Origin: Allopontixanthobacter confluentis | GTDB taxonomy: Bacteria > Pseudomonadota > Alphaproteobacteria > Sphingomonadales > Sphingomonadaceae | Assembly (NCBI RefSeq): GCF_009827615.1 | Contig: NZ_WTYU01000001.1 | Location: 207,001 to 271,000, forward strand | Direction: 5' to 3' | Length of the DNA stretch: 64,000 bases | In this document: one piece after another, positions 25,543 through 34,689 of the stretch | Layout: each line of letters starts with the position of its first letter | Position numbering within the stretch: the stretch's first letter is position 1 | Program-made: the position numbers and the translations under genes | The notes under the pieces: generated by a model | Told to the model about the DNA's origin: nothing | The model's input: the letters and a program-made list of their open reading frames with translations, nothing else | The model's database searches: none

Positions 25543-26390
25543 TAGGCTCAGTTTTCATCGATTCATCCAGAAGATGACTGTCGATGTGATGCAGATGGCG
25601 GGCATGAATGTGTGAGCGCAGCGGTGATAGCGGCTGTGGATGCGTCGCCAGTCCTTGATTTTGCAGAACATATTTTCGACCTTGTGCCGTTGGCGATAGA
25701 GTTTGCGGTCGTGCGGTATCGGGACCTTACCATTCGATTTTGACGGGATTCACGGGGTGATGCTGCGCTCGATTAGGGCACTGCGGAACCAGTCGGCGTC
25801 ATCCTCCGGTCCCCGAGCTAAACCTTGGCCTTTGACAAAGCATGGACCATCGGGGCCGCCCCCTTGTAATCTCTCATCTGACCTTCGCTGAGCAGCATGT
25901 TTAACGGCCTGCCCTGACCATCGCACATGGCGTGCAGCTTGGAGTTCAGTCCGCCTTTTGTGCGGCCGAGACGTCTGGGAAGAGTCCCTTTTTTAAGAGG
26001 CTAGCAGCCGTGCAGTGTGTCTTGAGGTGGGTGGCATCGATCATCAACTGATCCGGCTCACCTGCCTTTGCCGCCAGGCCAGCGAACATCTTATTAAACA
26101 CACCCATACGGCTCCAGCGGATAAACCGGTTATAGATTGTCTTGGGTGGGCCATACTCGGCAGTTGCATCGCGCCAACGCAGGCCGTTGCGGATTACGAA
26201 AATGATGCCGCTAACAATCCGCAAGTCATCGACCCTTGGAACCGCATGCGACAACGAAAAATAGGGCTCAATCCAGCGCATCTGCGCCTCCGACAAGCAG
26301 ATCAGATCACTCATGGCAACACCTCCTAGGCACTGCCATTGAATCAGATAATCGTAGCGAAGAGAATCTTTTTTAATAGGCCTGAGCCTA
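25543..26390. mobile_element. IS427-group IS5-family insertion sequence, decayed
   Basis: The element is bounded by 9-bp inverted ends TAGGCTCAG (25543-25551) and CTGAGCCTA (26382-26390), giving about 848 bp, the usual length of the IS427 group. It carries one transposase split over two frames on the minus strand. Target duplications were not clear. Confidence 0.7.
25555..26314 (-). pseudogene. IS427-type transposase (orfA/orfB with slippery site), inactivated
   Basis: OrfA starts at ATG 26314 behind AGGAGGTG and encodes L-S-E-A-Q-M-R-W-I-E-P-Y-F, P-R-V-D-D-L-R-I-V-S-G-I and the first catalytic Asp of M-I-D-A-T-H-L-K. At an A6 run (CTTAAAAAAGGG, near 25987-25998) a -1 shift leads into OrfB (L-P-R-R-L-G-R-T-K-G-G-L-N-S-K-L-H-A), the normal programmed frameshift of this group. 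OrfB then has a frame disturbance after D-Y-K-G (about 25855-25865) and a TGA inside the expected I-T-P-C-I-P motif (about 25756). Only then comes the intact C-terminus (R-H-K-V-E-N-M-F-C-K-I-K-D-W-R-R). It is inactive. The frame upstream to 26518 lies outside the gene. Confidence 0.8.
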
Positions 26391-27192
26391 GCTTTAAGAA
26401 ACAACTTTTTGCCAAGAATTAGTCTTCCGCTATACGGTTTACCCCAGCGCAGATTGTTGCTTAAATTGCAGATATCCAGTTCGTCTAAACTCGGCAGCCG
26501 GTGCCTTATTAACAGCACGCCTTATGCCAGCGAAGCTGTGCATCCGACAATCTGCTCGGATCGATCATAGCACCTCTCCTTCGCTGTGGCGTGATAGGAG
26601 TTATCGTGATCGAAGAGCAGCGTTCTTGCGCTTTAAGCGTGATGCGATATTCGTGTCGATATAATTGATCAGCTGTTACACAGTGCTCGCACACGTAAAG
26701 CAGACAGAAATTTTGAGGATATTGGCAGATTGAGCTAGCTTGCCTGTCACGCAATTACCACACGCAGATATACCCTCCGTCACTGCGTCATCACGACCTT
26801 GTCAGGGCCGTAGTTCCAGTACTGGCTTTTGCGTAGCTGTCTGGAACGAGTGCGGCCATGATTGAAAATCATTATTGGCACTGAGTCCGCGATGATGATG
26901 CTAAAAAAGCGCTGGCGAGCTTGGCACTGGATTGGATCCATTATTGTACGACAGGTTTCGCTAACAACACTGACATTCCTAGGGTACTCCTTCGTACCTG
27001 AGGCCTGCCGTACATTCAGGTTTAGTGTCCCACGTAAATAGAAAACTCCTCGACTTCACTTGGGTGCTGGCTTCAGCTTTCGACGCGACCACTAGCCATC
27101 ATCGTCGCGAAAATGAGACCGGCTAAAAAGCGTGGAGTCTCTCTTTCTCGAGGATATTGGCTTGGGAGCATTCGACCGGCAGTCAAACAAAA
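26391..27192. other. decayed stretch without a convincing gene
   Basis: Only one short relic is readable. At about 26523-26568 on the minus strand, an ATG behind GGAGAGG encodes M-I-D-P-S-R-L-S-D-A-Q-L-R, the usual N-terminus of another IS5-family transposase, after which the match ends abruptly. Elsewhere frames are short and full of stops, and I see no RNA gene or repeat array. Confidence 0.4.
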
Positions 27193-27377
27193 TTCCATCG
27201 TCGCTATAATGTCGTTTTCTCGCCCAAGTCCCACTACAAATGCCGCACAGCGAAGTGCGCACCAGAGTGCGCGATATCATCCGGCAGGTCTGCTGCGAGA
27301 TGGGCGTGACCATCATCAACGGAGTACTGTCCCGCGATCACGTCCACCTGCTCTCATTCATCGCTGTCACATCTTAG
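27193..27377 (+). pseudogene. IS200/IS605 TnpA remnant, frameshifted
   Basis: The first piece (27193-27248) reads H-R-R-Y-N-V-V-F-S-P-K. After a frame change the second (27249-27377) reads V-R-D-I-I-R-Q-V-C-C-E-M-G-V-T-I-I-N-G-V-L-S and then R-D-H-V-H-L-L, with the HUH motif of Y1 transposases. The C-terminal helix with the catalytic tyrosine is missing. It stops against an EAL-domain fragment. Confidence 0.7.
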
Positions 27378-27378
27378 A

Positions 27379-27588
27379 GCCTTCCCGATAGATGAGGTAA
27401 AAATTGACCGAAGCTTCGTGTCATCAATTTGCACAAGCCATCAAGATCGCCTTATTGTTCAAGCGCTCATATCTATAGCGTTGAATCTTAATATCGGCGT
27501 CATTGCTGTAGGTATCGAGACCATCGAACAGCAAAAATTGCTTCTGCAAATAGGCTTTCTTCAAGGGTAAGGATTTTTGTATGGTGCA
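27379..27588 (+). pseudogene. C-terminal fragment of an EAL (cyclic-di-GMP phosphodiesterase) domain
   Basis: The plus-strand frame reads F-P-I-D-E-V-K-I-D-R-S-F-V, then I-V-Q-A-L-I-S-I-A-L-N-L-N, then G-V-I-A-V-G-I-E-T-I-E-Q-Q and L-Q-I-G-F-L-Q-G, matching the last third of EAL domains. In-frame TAA (27568-27570) stands where the conserved Q-G-Y tyrosine is expected, followed by F-L-Y-G. The catalytic E-A-L part is absent, and A-V-G-I-E-T replaces the usual A-E-G-V-E-T. It is a dead relic joined to the IS200 remnant. Confidence 0.7.
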
Positions 27589-28662
27589 ACCCAAAATGGG
27601 TGCCGGACAAAAATACTACGTCTTGGTAATCGATCGTCTGGTTTGGAGGCCGAACAAGCAGCTTAAGGGCAGCATTGTCGAATCATGACGAAACCAATGC
27701 AGAAATCTTGAACTACCCGGCTTGAACCACTGGCAAGAATTTGAGTATATTTTCGAGCATGCCTTGGAAAAAAGTCGGATTGTGAACGATCTAACGATAA
27801 AATGAAGTTTTGAAATGCCACCAAAAGTAAAAAAGTTTGGCAAGCCAATGTGCTAAATTCTTCTGCTTTGATTGGTCTAATAGAGCCGCAAGGACGGGCA
27901 ATCCATGCCAGGCCACATTTTCAATCGTGAAGCTTGGATTTAAAGGATCCATGGCAGCGCGGTTGACGAGAAACTCGCCGATGTGGCGGCTCAAACTTTC
28001 AAGGCCATCGTCTTGCCACTATATGATTTGAGCAAAGGACAATAATCCGCATCCAATGACTTCAACGCTAATTTCTAGAGGTGAGACACTTCGGTTCTGA
28101 ACATCGCATTCGCGTTGGTCACTGAGCCCCCATTGCGCCTTCTGTACAATCGTGCAGCGCAAAAAGCGTTCGATGCTCTCAATGGTGACAGGCGATGGAT
28201 TACTGTCCCGCATTGGTGGCGAGGCAGCATTGTGGCTGGCTGAGTGGTGATAGATGATGATTGGGTTGGACTGTTACAATCGCGCTTCAAAACCTTTGCC
28301 AGAGACGCTTTTGAGAAGCTCACTCCTGTGATCTGCAGCGAGGGTAAGCCAGCGTAATGAAAAGCAGCTCTTCCACATCGAAAACTGGATCGCTTGAGTA
28401 ATTCGCACTCGACTGGCGCCATTTTAACAACGCTGAGTTTTGAACATTGCAACCAGCCCAAGCGAGGTTGTTTGCCAAGCATCTCTTCTTTGGCTGCAAA
28501 ATTTTGAAAGCCTATAATGGCCAAGCGCTTGTTACAGAATCAGGGCCTGCAATCGGGCTGTCGCCGAGCGCCAAAATTCGTCTCTGTTCGCCAACGTCTT
28601 TTATGCGTTTTCCATGGACTTCCATGGACGCACTGCCTGACCAAGCTAAGTCTTTGGAATCA
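27589..28662. other. gene-poor decayed stretch next to tRNA-Val
   Basis: No intact gene is supported. A minus-strand frame at 27791-27994 has a protein-like composition (L-S-R-H-I-G-E-F-L-V-N-R, I-E-N-V-A-W-H-G-L-P-V) and may be a relic of an unrecognised gene. Near the tRNA end, TTCCATGGAC occurs twice in tandem (about 28610-28629). Composition is lower in GC than the core genes to the right. Confidence 0.4.
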
Positions 28663-28737
28663 TGGTGGGCGCGGCAAGGATTGAACTTGCGACCCCACCC
28701 GTGTGAAGGGTGTGCTCTACCACTGAGCTACGCGCCC
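28663..28737 (-). tRNA. tRNA-Val(CAC)
   Basis: The minus strand folds as a complete tRNA: acceptor GGGCGCG/CGCGCCC, D arm GCTCAGTGGTAGAGC, anticodon stem CACCC/GGGTG with loop TTCACAC (anticodon CAC), T arm GCAAG-TTCAATC-CTTGC, and encoded CCA. Its 3' end points into the mobile zone, the usual orientation for integration at tRNA genes. Confidence 0.95.
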
Positions 28738-28821
28738 GCCGGTGACAGGCGCATCATGCGGGCCTGCGGCAGGGGCGCGCCTTTATCGCGCCCGTTTTGC
28801 AAAAACAAGCGGTCTGATGGC

Positions 28822-30717
28822 TTAGCGAAGGACCAGAACGGCGATTTGTGCAAGCCAGCCTTGCGAGCCCAAATCGCCAGTGGACGCCGCCGCCTGAGCG
28901 CGGGGCGGGGCGGGGCATTCGAGGCAATAGACCTGCATCCCGCGCGTTCCCAGCAAACGCTTTAGATCGCCTGCAAGCTGGCCGGTAAGGGCCTGTTCGC
29001 GCCCTGCCACCATGCCGAACAGATCGCGGCCAGAGGTGGCCTGTTCCTGATCGCCCAGCATGATCGAACGGATCAGCGTGTCATATGGGTCTTCTTCGGC
29101 ACCGAGATATTCGACGTGATAATCGCCTGCATCCAGCTTGGCCTTGGCGGCTGCCCAGACAATGGCATCTTCAATACCGCCATACTGGTCAACCAGGCCA
29201 ATCTGGCGCGCAGTGCCGCCGTCCCAGACCCGGCCCTGGCCGACATTATCGACCTGTGCGGTGGTCATGTTGCGTGACGCAGCAACGCGATTGAGGAACT
29301 GGCGGTAGCCATCCTCGATCGTGTTTTGCAAAATGGCATCCACTTCCGGAGTGAAGCCCGCGATAAGGTCGGGCTGGCCGGACAGGGCCGTGGTGCGCAC
29401 GCCATCGGCATTGATGCCCCATTCTGCCGCTGCCTTTTCAAAGGTGGGCACGACGGCAAAGATGCCGATGGAACCGGTGATGGTTTCAGGTTCGGCAAAA
29501 ATCCGGTCAGCCGGGGTGGACACCCAATAACCGCCGCTGGCCGCGACATTGGCCATGGAAACCACGATGGGGATTTTCTTCGCCTTGTGACGCAAAATCG
29601 CCAGACGGATTTCTTCCGATGCCATGACCGAACCACCGGGAGAATCGACGCGCACGACCAGCGCAGCCAGATCATCTTCCAGCGCATCGTCCAGCAGCCC
29701 GGCAATACGTTCGCCACCTGCGGTGCCGGGGCCAGCATCGCCGTCCACAATCTCGCCAGCGATGGTCACCACGCCAATCGCCTTGCCCGGTGTTTCGGGC
29801 GCGCTTTCGGCCAGCCACGTATCAAATTCGGTGTGGGCAAAGCTGCCGGGCGCATCGTCCAGCTTGTCTTCGCCGGAAAGTTTCGCAACCCGCTGGCCAA
29901 ATTCCACGCGCGTGCCCAGCTTGTCCACCAGGCCAGCGGCAAGGGCTGCCTGTGACAAATTGCCGTTGCTGGCACTGACCCATTCTGCCGGAGTTTTGGT
30001 GACCAGATCCATCTTCAGTTCGGGCCGCGCCTTTTTGACATTGGCCTGCCATTCTTCCCACAGCGCACCATAGAGGGCTTCGTAATTTTCCCGCGCTTCG
30101 GGTGACATGTCGCTGCGGAAATAGGGCTCGACTGCGGATTTATACGTGCCCACCTTGTAGACGCGCGCATTCACATTCAGATTATCGATCAATTCGCCAT
30201 AATACAGCCGCGTGCCGCCGGGCCCGGCAATCATCGCGCCGCCCAGCGGGTCCAGCCACACTTCGCTGGCGTGGGATGCCAGCATCATGCCGTCGTCACT
30301 GTAGCCCACAGCGTAGGTTAGCACAGGTTTTTCGGCAGCGCGGACACGGTCCAGCGCTTCGCCGATGGCTGACAGGTGAACCTGCCCACCGCCCATGAAA
30401 GTGGTCAGATCGAGCACGACGGTCTTGATCCGGTCATCACGCGCGGCAGCTTCCAGCGCCTGCACTACATCACGCGCCTGGTATTCGCCGACGGGTGCCT
30501 GCTGCGAGAGCAGCGCGGCAAGCGGGTCGATTGCCGATTTTTCCTCAACAACCACGCCGTCCAGCTTCAACAGCAGGGCACCGTCATGCACTTGTGCCGG
30601 GCTGGGCCGTGCAGTCAGCACCATATACAGCAGGCTGAAAAACAGCAGGAGGAACACCAGGCTGAGACCGTCCTTGACGGCGACCACCAGGTGCCAGACC
30701 TTGCGTGCAAATGACAT
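28822..30717 (-). CDS. sppA: signal peptide peptidase SppA, 67-kDa type
   Basis: A 631-residue two-repeat SppA. One N-terminal membrane anchor (about 13-36, G-L-S-L-V-F-L-L-L-F-F-S-L-L) is followed by two S49 peptidase repeats. The predicted general base Lys193 lies in V-G-T-Y-K-S-A-V-E-P-Y-F and the nucleophile Ser394 in N-V-A-A-S-G-G-Y-W, the same spacing as Lys209/Ser409 of the E. coli enzyme. S-P-G-G-S-V-M-A lines the oxyanion region. It degrades released signal peptides at the periplasmic face of the inner membrane. It stands alone, leftward, between the tRNA and the divergent pyrB. Confidence 0.95.
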   Translation of the reverse strand: MSFARKVWHLVVAVKDGLSLVFLLLFFSLLYMVLTARPSPAQVHDGALLLKLDGVVVEEKSAIDPLAALLSQQAPVGEYQARDVVQALEAAARDDRIKTVVLDLTTFMGGGQVHLSAIGEALDRVRAAEKPVLTYAVGYSDDGMMLASHASEVWLDPLGGAMIAGPGGTRLYYGELIDNLNVNARVYKVGTYKSAVEPYFRSDMSPEARENYEALYGALWEEWQANVKKARPELKMDLVTKTPAEWVSASNGNLSQAALAAGLVDKLGTRVEFGQRVAKLSGEDKLDDAPGSFAHTEFDTWLAESAPETPGKAIGVVTIAGEIVDGDAGPGTAGGERIAGLLDDALEDDLAALVVRVDSPGGSVMASEEIRLAILRHKAKKIPIVVSMANVAASGGYWVSTPADRIFAEPETITGSIGIFAVVPTFEKAAAEWGINADGVRTTALSGQPDLIAGFTPEVDAILQNTIEDGYRQFLNRVAASRNMTTAQVDNVGQGRVWDGGTARQIGLVDQYGGIEDAIVWAAAKAKLDAGDYHVEYLGAEEDPYDTLIRSIMLGDQEQATSGRDLFGMVAGREQALTGQLAGDLKRLLGTRGMQVYCLECPAPPRAQAAASTGDLGSQGWLAQIAVLVLR

Positions 30718-30848
30718 ATGCTAGAAAAATCCCAAAATTACTGTGTGGCGGCTGATTAAAGACAGGTCCGGCCTAGAGACAAGTTCGGGCTACTGCCAGC
30801 CGAAACCACTTGAGCGGTATACTCCACTCGACTAAGGGCTTGGCTTTA

Positions 30849-31886
30849 ATGACATCGGCGCAAAAAAGCTCGTATGCCGGCCGCTATCCAGAAGGTAGCC
30901 AGGCGTTCCCTCACCGTGACCTGCTGGGCATTGGCCAGCTGGAACGGCACGAGATCCTGTATCTGATTGATGAAGCGGAACAATGGGTTGCGCTGAACAG
31001 ACAATCCGCCAAACATACAGATGCGCTGGCGGGCCTGACCATCATCAATGCGTTTTTCGAAAATTCCACCCGCACGCTGCTCAGTTTCGAAATTGCGGGC
31101 AAGCGTCTGGGCGCTGACGTGGTGAATATGCACGCCGCGCAGTCCAGCGTGAAAAAGGGCGAAACGCTGATCGATACGGCGATCACCCTGAATGCGATGC
31201 ACCCCGACGCCATCGTCATCCGCCACGGCAGTTCCGGCGCGGTGGCGCTGATTGCCGGCAAGGTGGATTGCCCGGTGCTGAATGCGGGCGATGGCAGCCA
31301 TGAACATCCCACGCAGGCGTTGCTGGATGCGCTGGCCCTGCGCCATGCGCTGCGCGACCGCGGTGAAAAAGCCGATGATTTCACAGGTCTGACTGTCACC
31401 ATTTGCGGCGATATACTGCACAGCCGCGTGGCGCGGTCCAACGTGCTGTGCCTCACGGCATTGGGCGCCAATGTGCGTTTATGCGCGCCGCCTGCGCTGA
31501 TGCCGGCAGGTATCGAGCGGATGGGCGTGCAGACATTCCATAATTTTGACGAGGCGCTGGCAGGCACCGATGTTGCCATGATGCTGCGCCTCCAGACCGA
31601 ACGGATGGAAGGCCAGTTCATTCCGTCACCCCGCGAATATCATCATCTGTATGGCCTGACGCGCAAACGGCTGGCCAATGCTGCGCCCGATGCGCTGGTG
31701 ATGCACCCCGGGCCGATGAACCGCGGCGTGGAAATCGACAGTGATGTGGCCGACATGCTCGACCGGTCGATTATCACGCGGCAGGTGGAAATGGGTGTCG
31801 CCATTCGCATGGCGGCGCTCGACATTCTGACGCGCAAGGCCAGAGGCGTGGCCGGCTGGGCAGAGCAACAGGGGCAATGGGTATGA
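30849..31886 (+). CDS. pyrB: aspartate carbamoyltransferase catalytic subunit
   Basis: 345 residues from the ATG at 30849; an in-frame TTG at 30810 is less likely. It makes carbamoyl-aspartate in pyrimidine synthesis. The carbamoyl-phosphate loop [13 protein letters not shown], the H-P-T-Q-A-L-L-D motif, the [12 protein letters not shown] segment and the late M-H-P-G-P-M-N-R-G are all present, so it should be catalytically competent. The next gene, a dihydroorotase homologue without metal ligands, overlaps it by ATGA. The same arrangement in Pseudomonas gives a dodecameric class A complex, which suggests that this PyrB works together with that non-catalytic partner. Confidence 0.96.
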   Translation: MTSAQKSSYAGRYPEGSQAFPHRDLLGIGQLERHEILYLIDEAEQWVALNRQSAKHTDALAGLTIINAFFENSTRTLLSFEIAGKRLGADVVNMHAAQSSVKKGETLIDTAITLNAMHPDAIVIRHGSSGAVALIAGKVDCPVLNAGDGSHEHPTQALLDALALRHALRDRGEKADDFTGLTVTICGDILHSRVARSNVLCLTALGANVRLCAPPALMPAGIERMGVQTFHNFDEALAGTDVAMMLRLQTERMEGQFIPSPREYHHLYGLTRKRLANAAPDALVMHPGPMNRGVEIDSDVADMLDRSIITRQVEMGVAIRMAALDILTRKARGVAGWAEQQGQWV

Positions 31887-33109
31887 AACAGACACAGCCC
31901 CTTACCATCACGGGCGGCAGGCTGGTGCTGCCAGACACCATCACCAATGGCGCAGTGCGAATTGCCGACGGATTGATTGCCGCTGTGGGCGATATTGCCC
32001 CGCAGGACGGGGATGAGGTGCTGGATGCCAGGGGCCAGCTGATTGCGCCGGGGCTGGTGGATTTCGGCGTTTTTGCAGTGGACAAGCCCGCGTTTCATTT
32101 TGGCGGCATTACCCGCGCCGCCTTGATGCCGGACCAGTCACCGCCGCTGGATGTGCCATCCCGCGTGCGGTTTGTGGCGCAAAGCGGGAAGCCGGATTTC
32201 TGGGTTCATCCGCTGGCTGCTGCCACACGGTCGCTGGGCGGCACGGAACTGGCTGAACTTGGTCTGATGCGTGATGCAGGCGCACGCGGGGTTGCCACCG
32301 GCCGCCAGTGGATCAGCGATAGCGGCGTCATGCTTCGGTTGCTGCAATATGCGGCCATGCTGGATATGGTGGTGGTGTGCCACGCAGAGGATGCGGGGCT
32401 GGCAGGCACAGCGGCTGCCACCGCTGGCGAAATGGCGACCCGTCTGGGCCTGCCCAGCGCGCCTGCCGAAGCAGAAACGCTGGCAATTGCGCGTGACATC
32501 GCGCTGGCCCGGATGGCCGGCGCACGGGTGCATTTTCGCCAGGTAACAACGCAGGCTTCGCTGGACCTCATCAGGATCGCAAAATCGCACGGGGCCCAAG
32601 TAACAGCGGGCGTCACGCCGGCCCATTTCATGCTGTCTGACCTTGCCACTGCGGATTTTCGTACCTTTGCCCGCCTGTCCCCGCCACTGCGCCCTGAAAG
32701 TGACCGCCAGGCCGTGCGTGATGCAATTGAAGATGGCACGATTGATGTGATTTCATCGGGGCATGATCCGCGCGGACCGGAAGACAAGCGGCTGCCCTTT
32801 GCTGACGCACTACCGGGCATGGCAGGGGCAGAAACCCTGCTGGCCATGGTGCTGACGCTGGTGCGTGACGAAGTGATCGACATGGCGCGCGCATTTGATC
32901 TGGTTGCAGGCGCCCCCGCGCGGTTGCTGGGCGCGGCAGCAGGCGCGCTGTGCGTGGGTCACGAGGCGGATATTGCGCTGATCAATCCTGAGAAACCGTG
33001 GATCATCGACAGCCGCAAAATGGAAGCCACGGCAGGCAATACGCCGTTTGACGGGCAGCCCACGCAGGGCCGGGTCACCATGCTGTGGAAAGGTGGCGTG
33101 CGCGTCTGA
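31883..33109 (+). CDS. PyrC-like dihydroorotase homologue, probably non-catalytic (PyrC'/PyrX type)
   Basis: A 408-residue amidohydrolase-fold protein of the class I dihydroorotase family, coupled to pyrB by an ATGA overlap. Active enzymes have D-x-H-x-H after the P-G-L-V-D strand. Here the sequence is [12 protein letters not shown], so both zinc-binding histidines are gone. The later D-H-A-P-H strand is also altered, to S-G-H-D-P-R-G. Other framework motifs (C-H-A-E-D, F-R-Q-V-T-T) remain, and there is no break in the frame. Loss of ligands with an intact fold fits the structural PyrC' subunit that assembles with PyrB. A separate active dihydroorotase should exist elsewhere in the genome. 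ATG 31877 is an alternative start. Confidence 0.88.
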   Translation: MKQTQPLTITGGRLVLPDTITNGAVRIADGLIAAVGDIAPQDGDEVLDARGQLIAPGLVDFGVFAVDKPAFHFGGITRAALMPDQSPPLDVPSRVRFVAQSGKPDFWVHPLAAATRSLGGTELAELGLMRDAGARGVATGRQWISDSGVMLRLLQYAAMLDMVVVCHAEDAGLAGTAAATAGEMATRLGLPSAPAEAETLAIARDIALARMAGARVHFRQVTTQASLDLIRIAKSHGAQVTAGVTPAHFMLSDLATADFRTFARLSPPLRPESDRQAVRDAIEDGTIDVISSGHDPRGPEDKRLPFADALPGMAGAETLLAMVLTLVRDEVIDMARAFDLVAGAPARLLGAAAGALCVGHEADIALINPEKPWIIDSRKMEATAGNTPFDGQPTQGRVTMLWKGGVRV

Positions 33110-33135
33110 AGGCGCTCCGTACCCTTCATGCAACA

Positions 33136-33171
33136 CAAAGCCCCCCTTCCCGATATGGAAAGGGGGCTTTG
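33136..33171. terminator. bidirectional terminator between pyrC-like and SPOR lipoprotein genes
   Basis: A 15-bp hairpin, CAAAGCCCCCCTTCC / GGAAAGGGGGCTTTG with one mismatch and a six-base loop. The arm ends give short T runs on both strands. It lies between two convergent genes. Confidence 0.8.
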
Positions 33172-33191
33172 CAATAGCTGCGGTCAGGCTG

Positions 33192-34670
33192 TTAGCGCGA
33201 GGCCATCCGGATACCGGCATCGACCGTGCCGGGCAGCGGCGATGATGCGGCATAGGCAATGCAGCCAAAGCCGCGTGCTTTGACGGTTGAACACATGCTG
33301 CGGGCATCAGTGCTGGCCATGTTGCCAGCAGCCACGCGCCAGTATGTTTTGCCGTTCACGCGAGCTTCGGTGATCACCATGTCATACTGGTCAAGACTGG
33401 CGTGGCGTTTGGTATAGATGCCCCATGCCTTTTGCGCTGCGTCCTTGCTGGTGAAAGACCCCAGCTGAACTGCATGATTGCCGCCTTTCTTGGCGGCAGC
33501 ACGCATGGTTTGCGGCGCTGTGGCCGGTGTTTTTGACCGCGTTTGCGTGGCCGCAGCCGTTCGGGCTGCGGAGCGTGCAGGAACGGTCTGGATCACCGGA
33601 CTGCTGAAGAAATTGACCGCATTGCGCGCAACCTGCGCCAGCGTGGCGGTGGTTGACGCAGCAACAGCGAAGGCTGCATCGAAACTGTCCGATGCGGCGG
33701 GCGCCGCCGGCATGCCGACAGCTTCGGCCATCACAACAGGTGCAGGCTGGCTGACAGGAATTGCAACGGGCGCCGCGCGTGTTTCGGCGCGCGCCAGTGC
33801 GGGGGTTTCCATTGCCGCTGCATCAAGTGCGGGCAGTTCGCCCTTTTCGGGCATGGCAAAGACATATTCCTGCGCATCGTTTTGCGCGGGCACCAGCGTT
33901 GCGGCTTCTGCGGCCATCTGCTGGTTGCTCGGGTGATTGGCCAATGCGAGTGCGGCAGGCTGGCCAACGTCACCGACCAGCGGAACTTCCAGCAGCGCGG
34001 CGACGCGCTGATGCGACATTTCTGGCGCTGCATAACGCGCCCATTCGCCAATCCGGTCACCAACCTTGTCAGCCGGCACATCTTCGGCGGCCATCACGCG
34101 GGCAGCGCGCCAATCGCCTTTCAGCGCGTAGGCATAGGCCAGATTCTGCCGAACCTTGGCTGAATTCTGGCCGTTACGCAGCGCATTGGTCAGCACATGA
34201 ACACCCTGATTGGCATCCCCTGTCAGCGCCAGCGCCAGGCCCAGATCAGCCGGATCAAGATCATCACGCCAGTCAGTCAGCAAGGCATGGGCAGACCGGC
34301 TGTCACCAGCGGCAACCAGCGCCAGCGCCAGGCTGAGGGCAGTGCGCGGGCTTTCATCGCCCAGGGTCATGGCATCGCCAAAACTGGTCGCGGCAGACTG
34401 GAACCGGCCTGCCTCCATATAGGTCGCGCCCAGCATTGCGCGGTAGGCAGCATTGCGCGGGTCGGCCAGAACAGCCGCTTCGGCGTGGGACAAGGCGGTG
34501 TCAGCATCGCCGCGGGCAAGGGCGGTTTGGGCCTTGCCGGCGGACAGGTCAGCCTGCGGTGCGGCCTTTGTGGTGCAGCCGCCCAGTGCCGTAGTGGCAA
34601 GAGCGGTGGTCAAGGCGAGCGCCACCATCCGGTTGCTCCGCCCAGTGGAAAATTTCGTTTCGTGGGTCAT
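33192..34670 (-). CDS. TPR and SPOR-domain lipoprotein
   Basis: A 492-residue predicted lipoprotein (lipobox L-G-G-C, Cys at residue 32). Tetratricopeptide-type helices follow from about 40 to 220 (A-L-A-R-G-D-A-D-T-A-L-S-H-A-E-A-A-V, then N-A-A-Y-R-A-M-L-G). An Ala/Pro-rich linker lies at about 260-400, and a C-terminal SPOR domain at about 412-480 (H-A-V-Q-L-G-S-F-T-S-K-D-A-A-Q-K-A-W, Y-W-R-V-A-A-G). SPOR domains bind glycan strands stripped of stem peptides at division septa. It is third in an operon with the parA-like and ribbon-helix-helix genes (19-base gap). It probably acts in the periplasm at the cell wall during division. Confidence 0.9.
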   Translation of the reverse strand: MTHETKFSTGRSNRMVALALTTALATTALGGCTTKAAPQADLSAGKAQTALARGDADTALSHAEAAVLADPRNAAYRAMLGATYMEAGRFQSAATSFGDAMTLGDESPRTALSLALALVAAGDSRSAHALLTDWRDDLDPADLGLALALTGDANQGVHVLTNALRNGQNSAKVRQNLAYAYALKGDWRAARVMAAEDVPADKVGDRIGEWARYAAPEMSHQRVAALLEVPLVGDVGQPAALALANHPSNQQMAAEAATLVPAQNDAQEYVFAMPEKGELPALDAAAMETPALARAETRAAPVAIPVSQPAPVVMAEAVGMPAAPAASDSFDAAFAVAASTTATLAQVARNAVNFFSSPVIQTVPARSAARTAAATQTRSKTPATAPQTMRAAAKKGGNHAVQLGSFTSKDAAQKAWGIYTKRHASLDQYDMVITEARVNGKTYWRVAAGNMASTDARSMCSTVKARGFGCIAYAASSPLPGTVDAGIRMASR

Positions 34671-34689
34671 AGTCTGTCCCCCCTCTTGT

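Noticed and set aside
29300-29312. Second ops-like word (GGCGGTAGCC)
   Set aside because: It lies inside the sppA coding sequence and is taken as chance; it also warns against over-reading the one at 5733.
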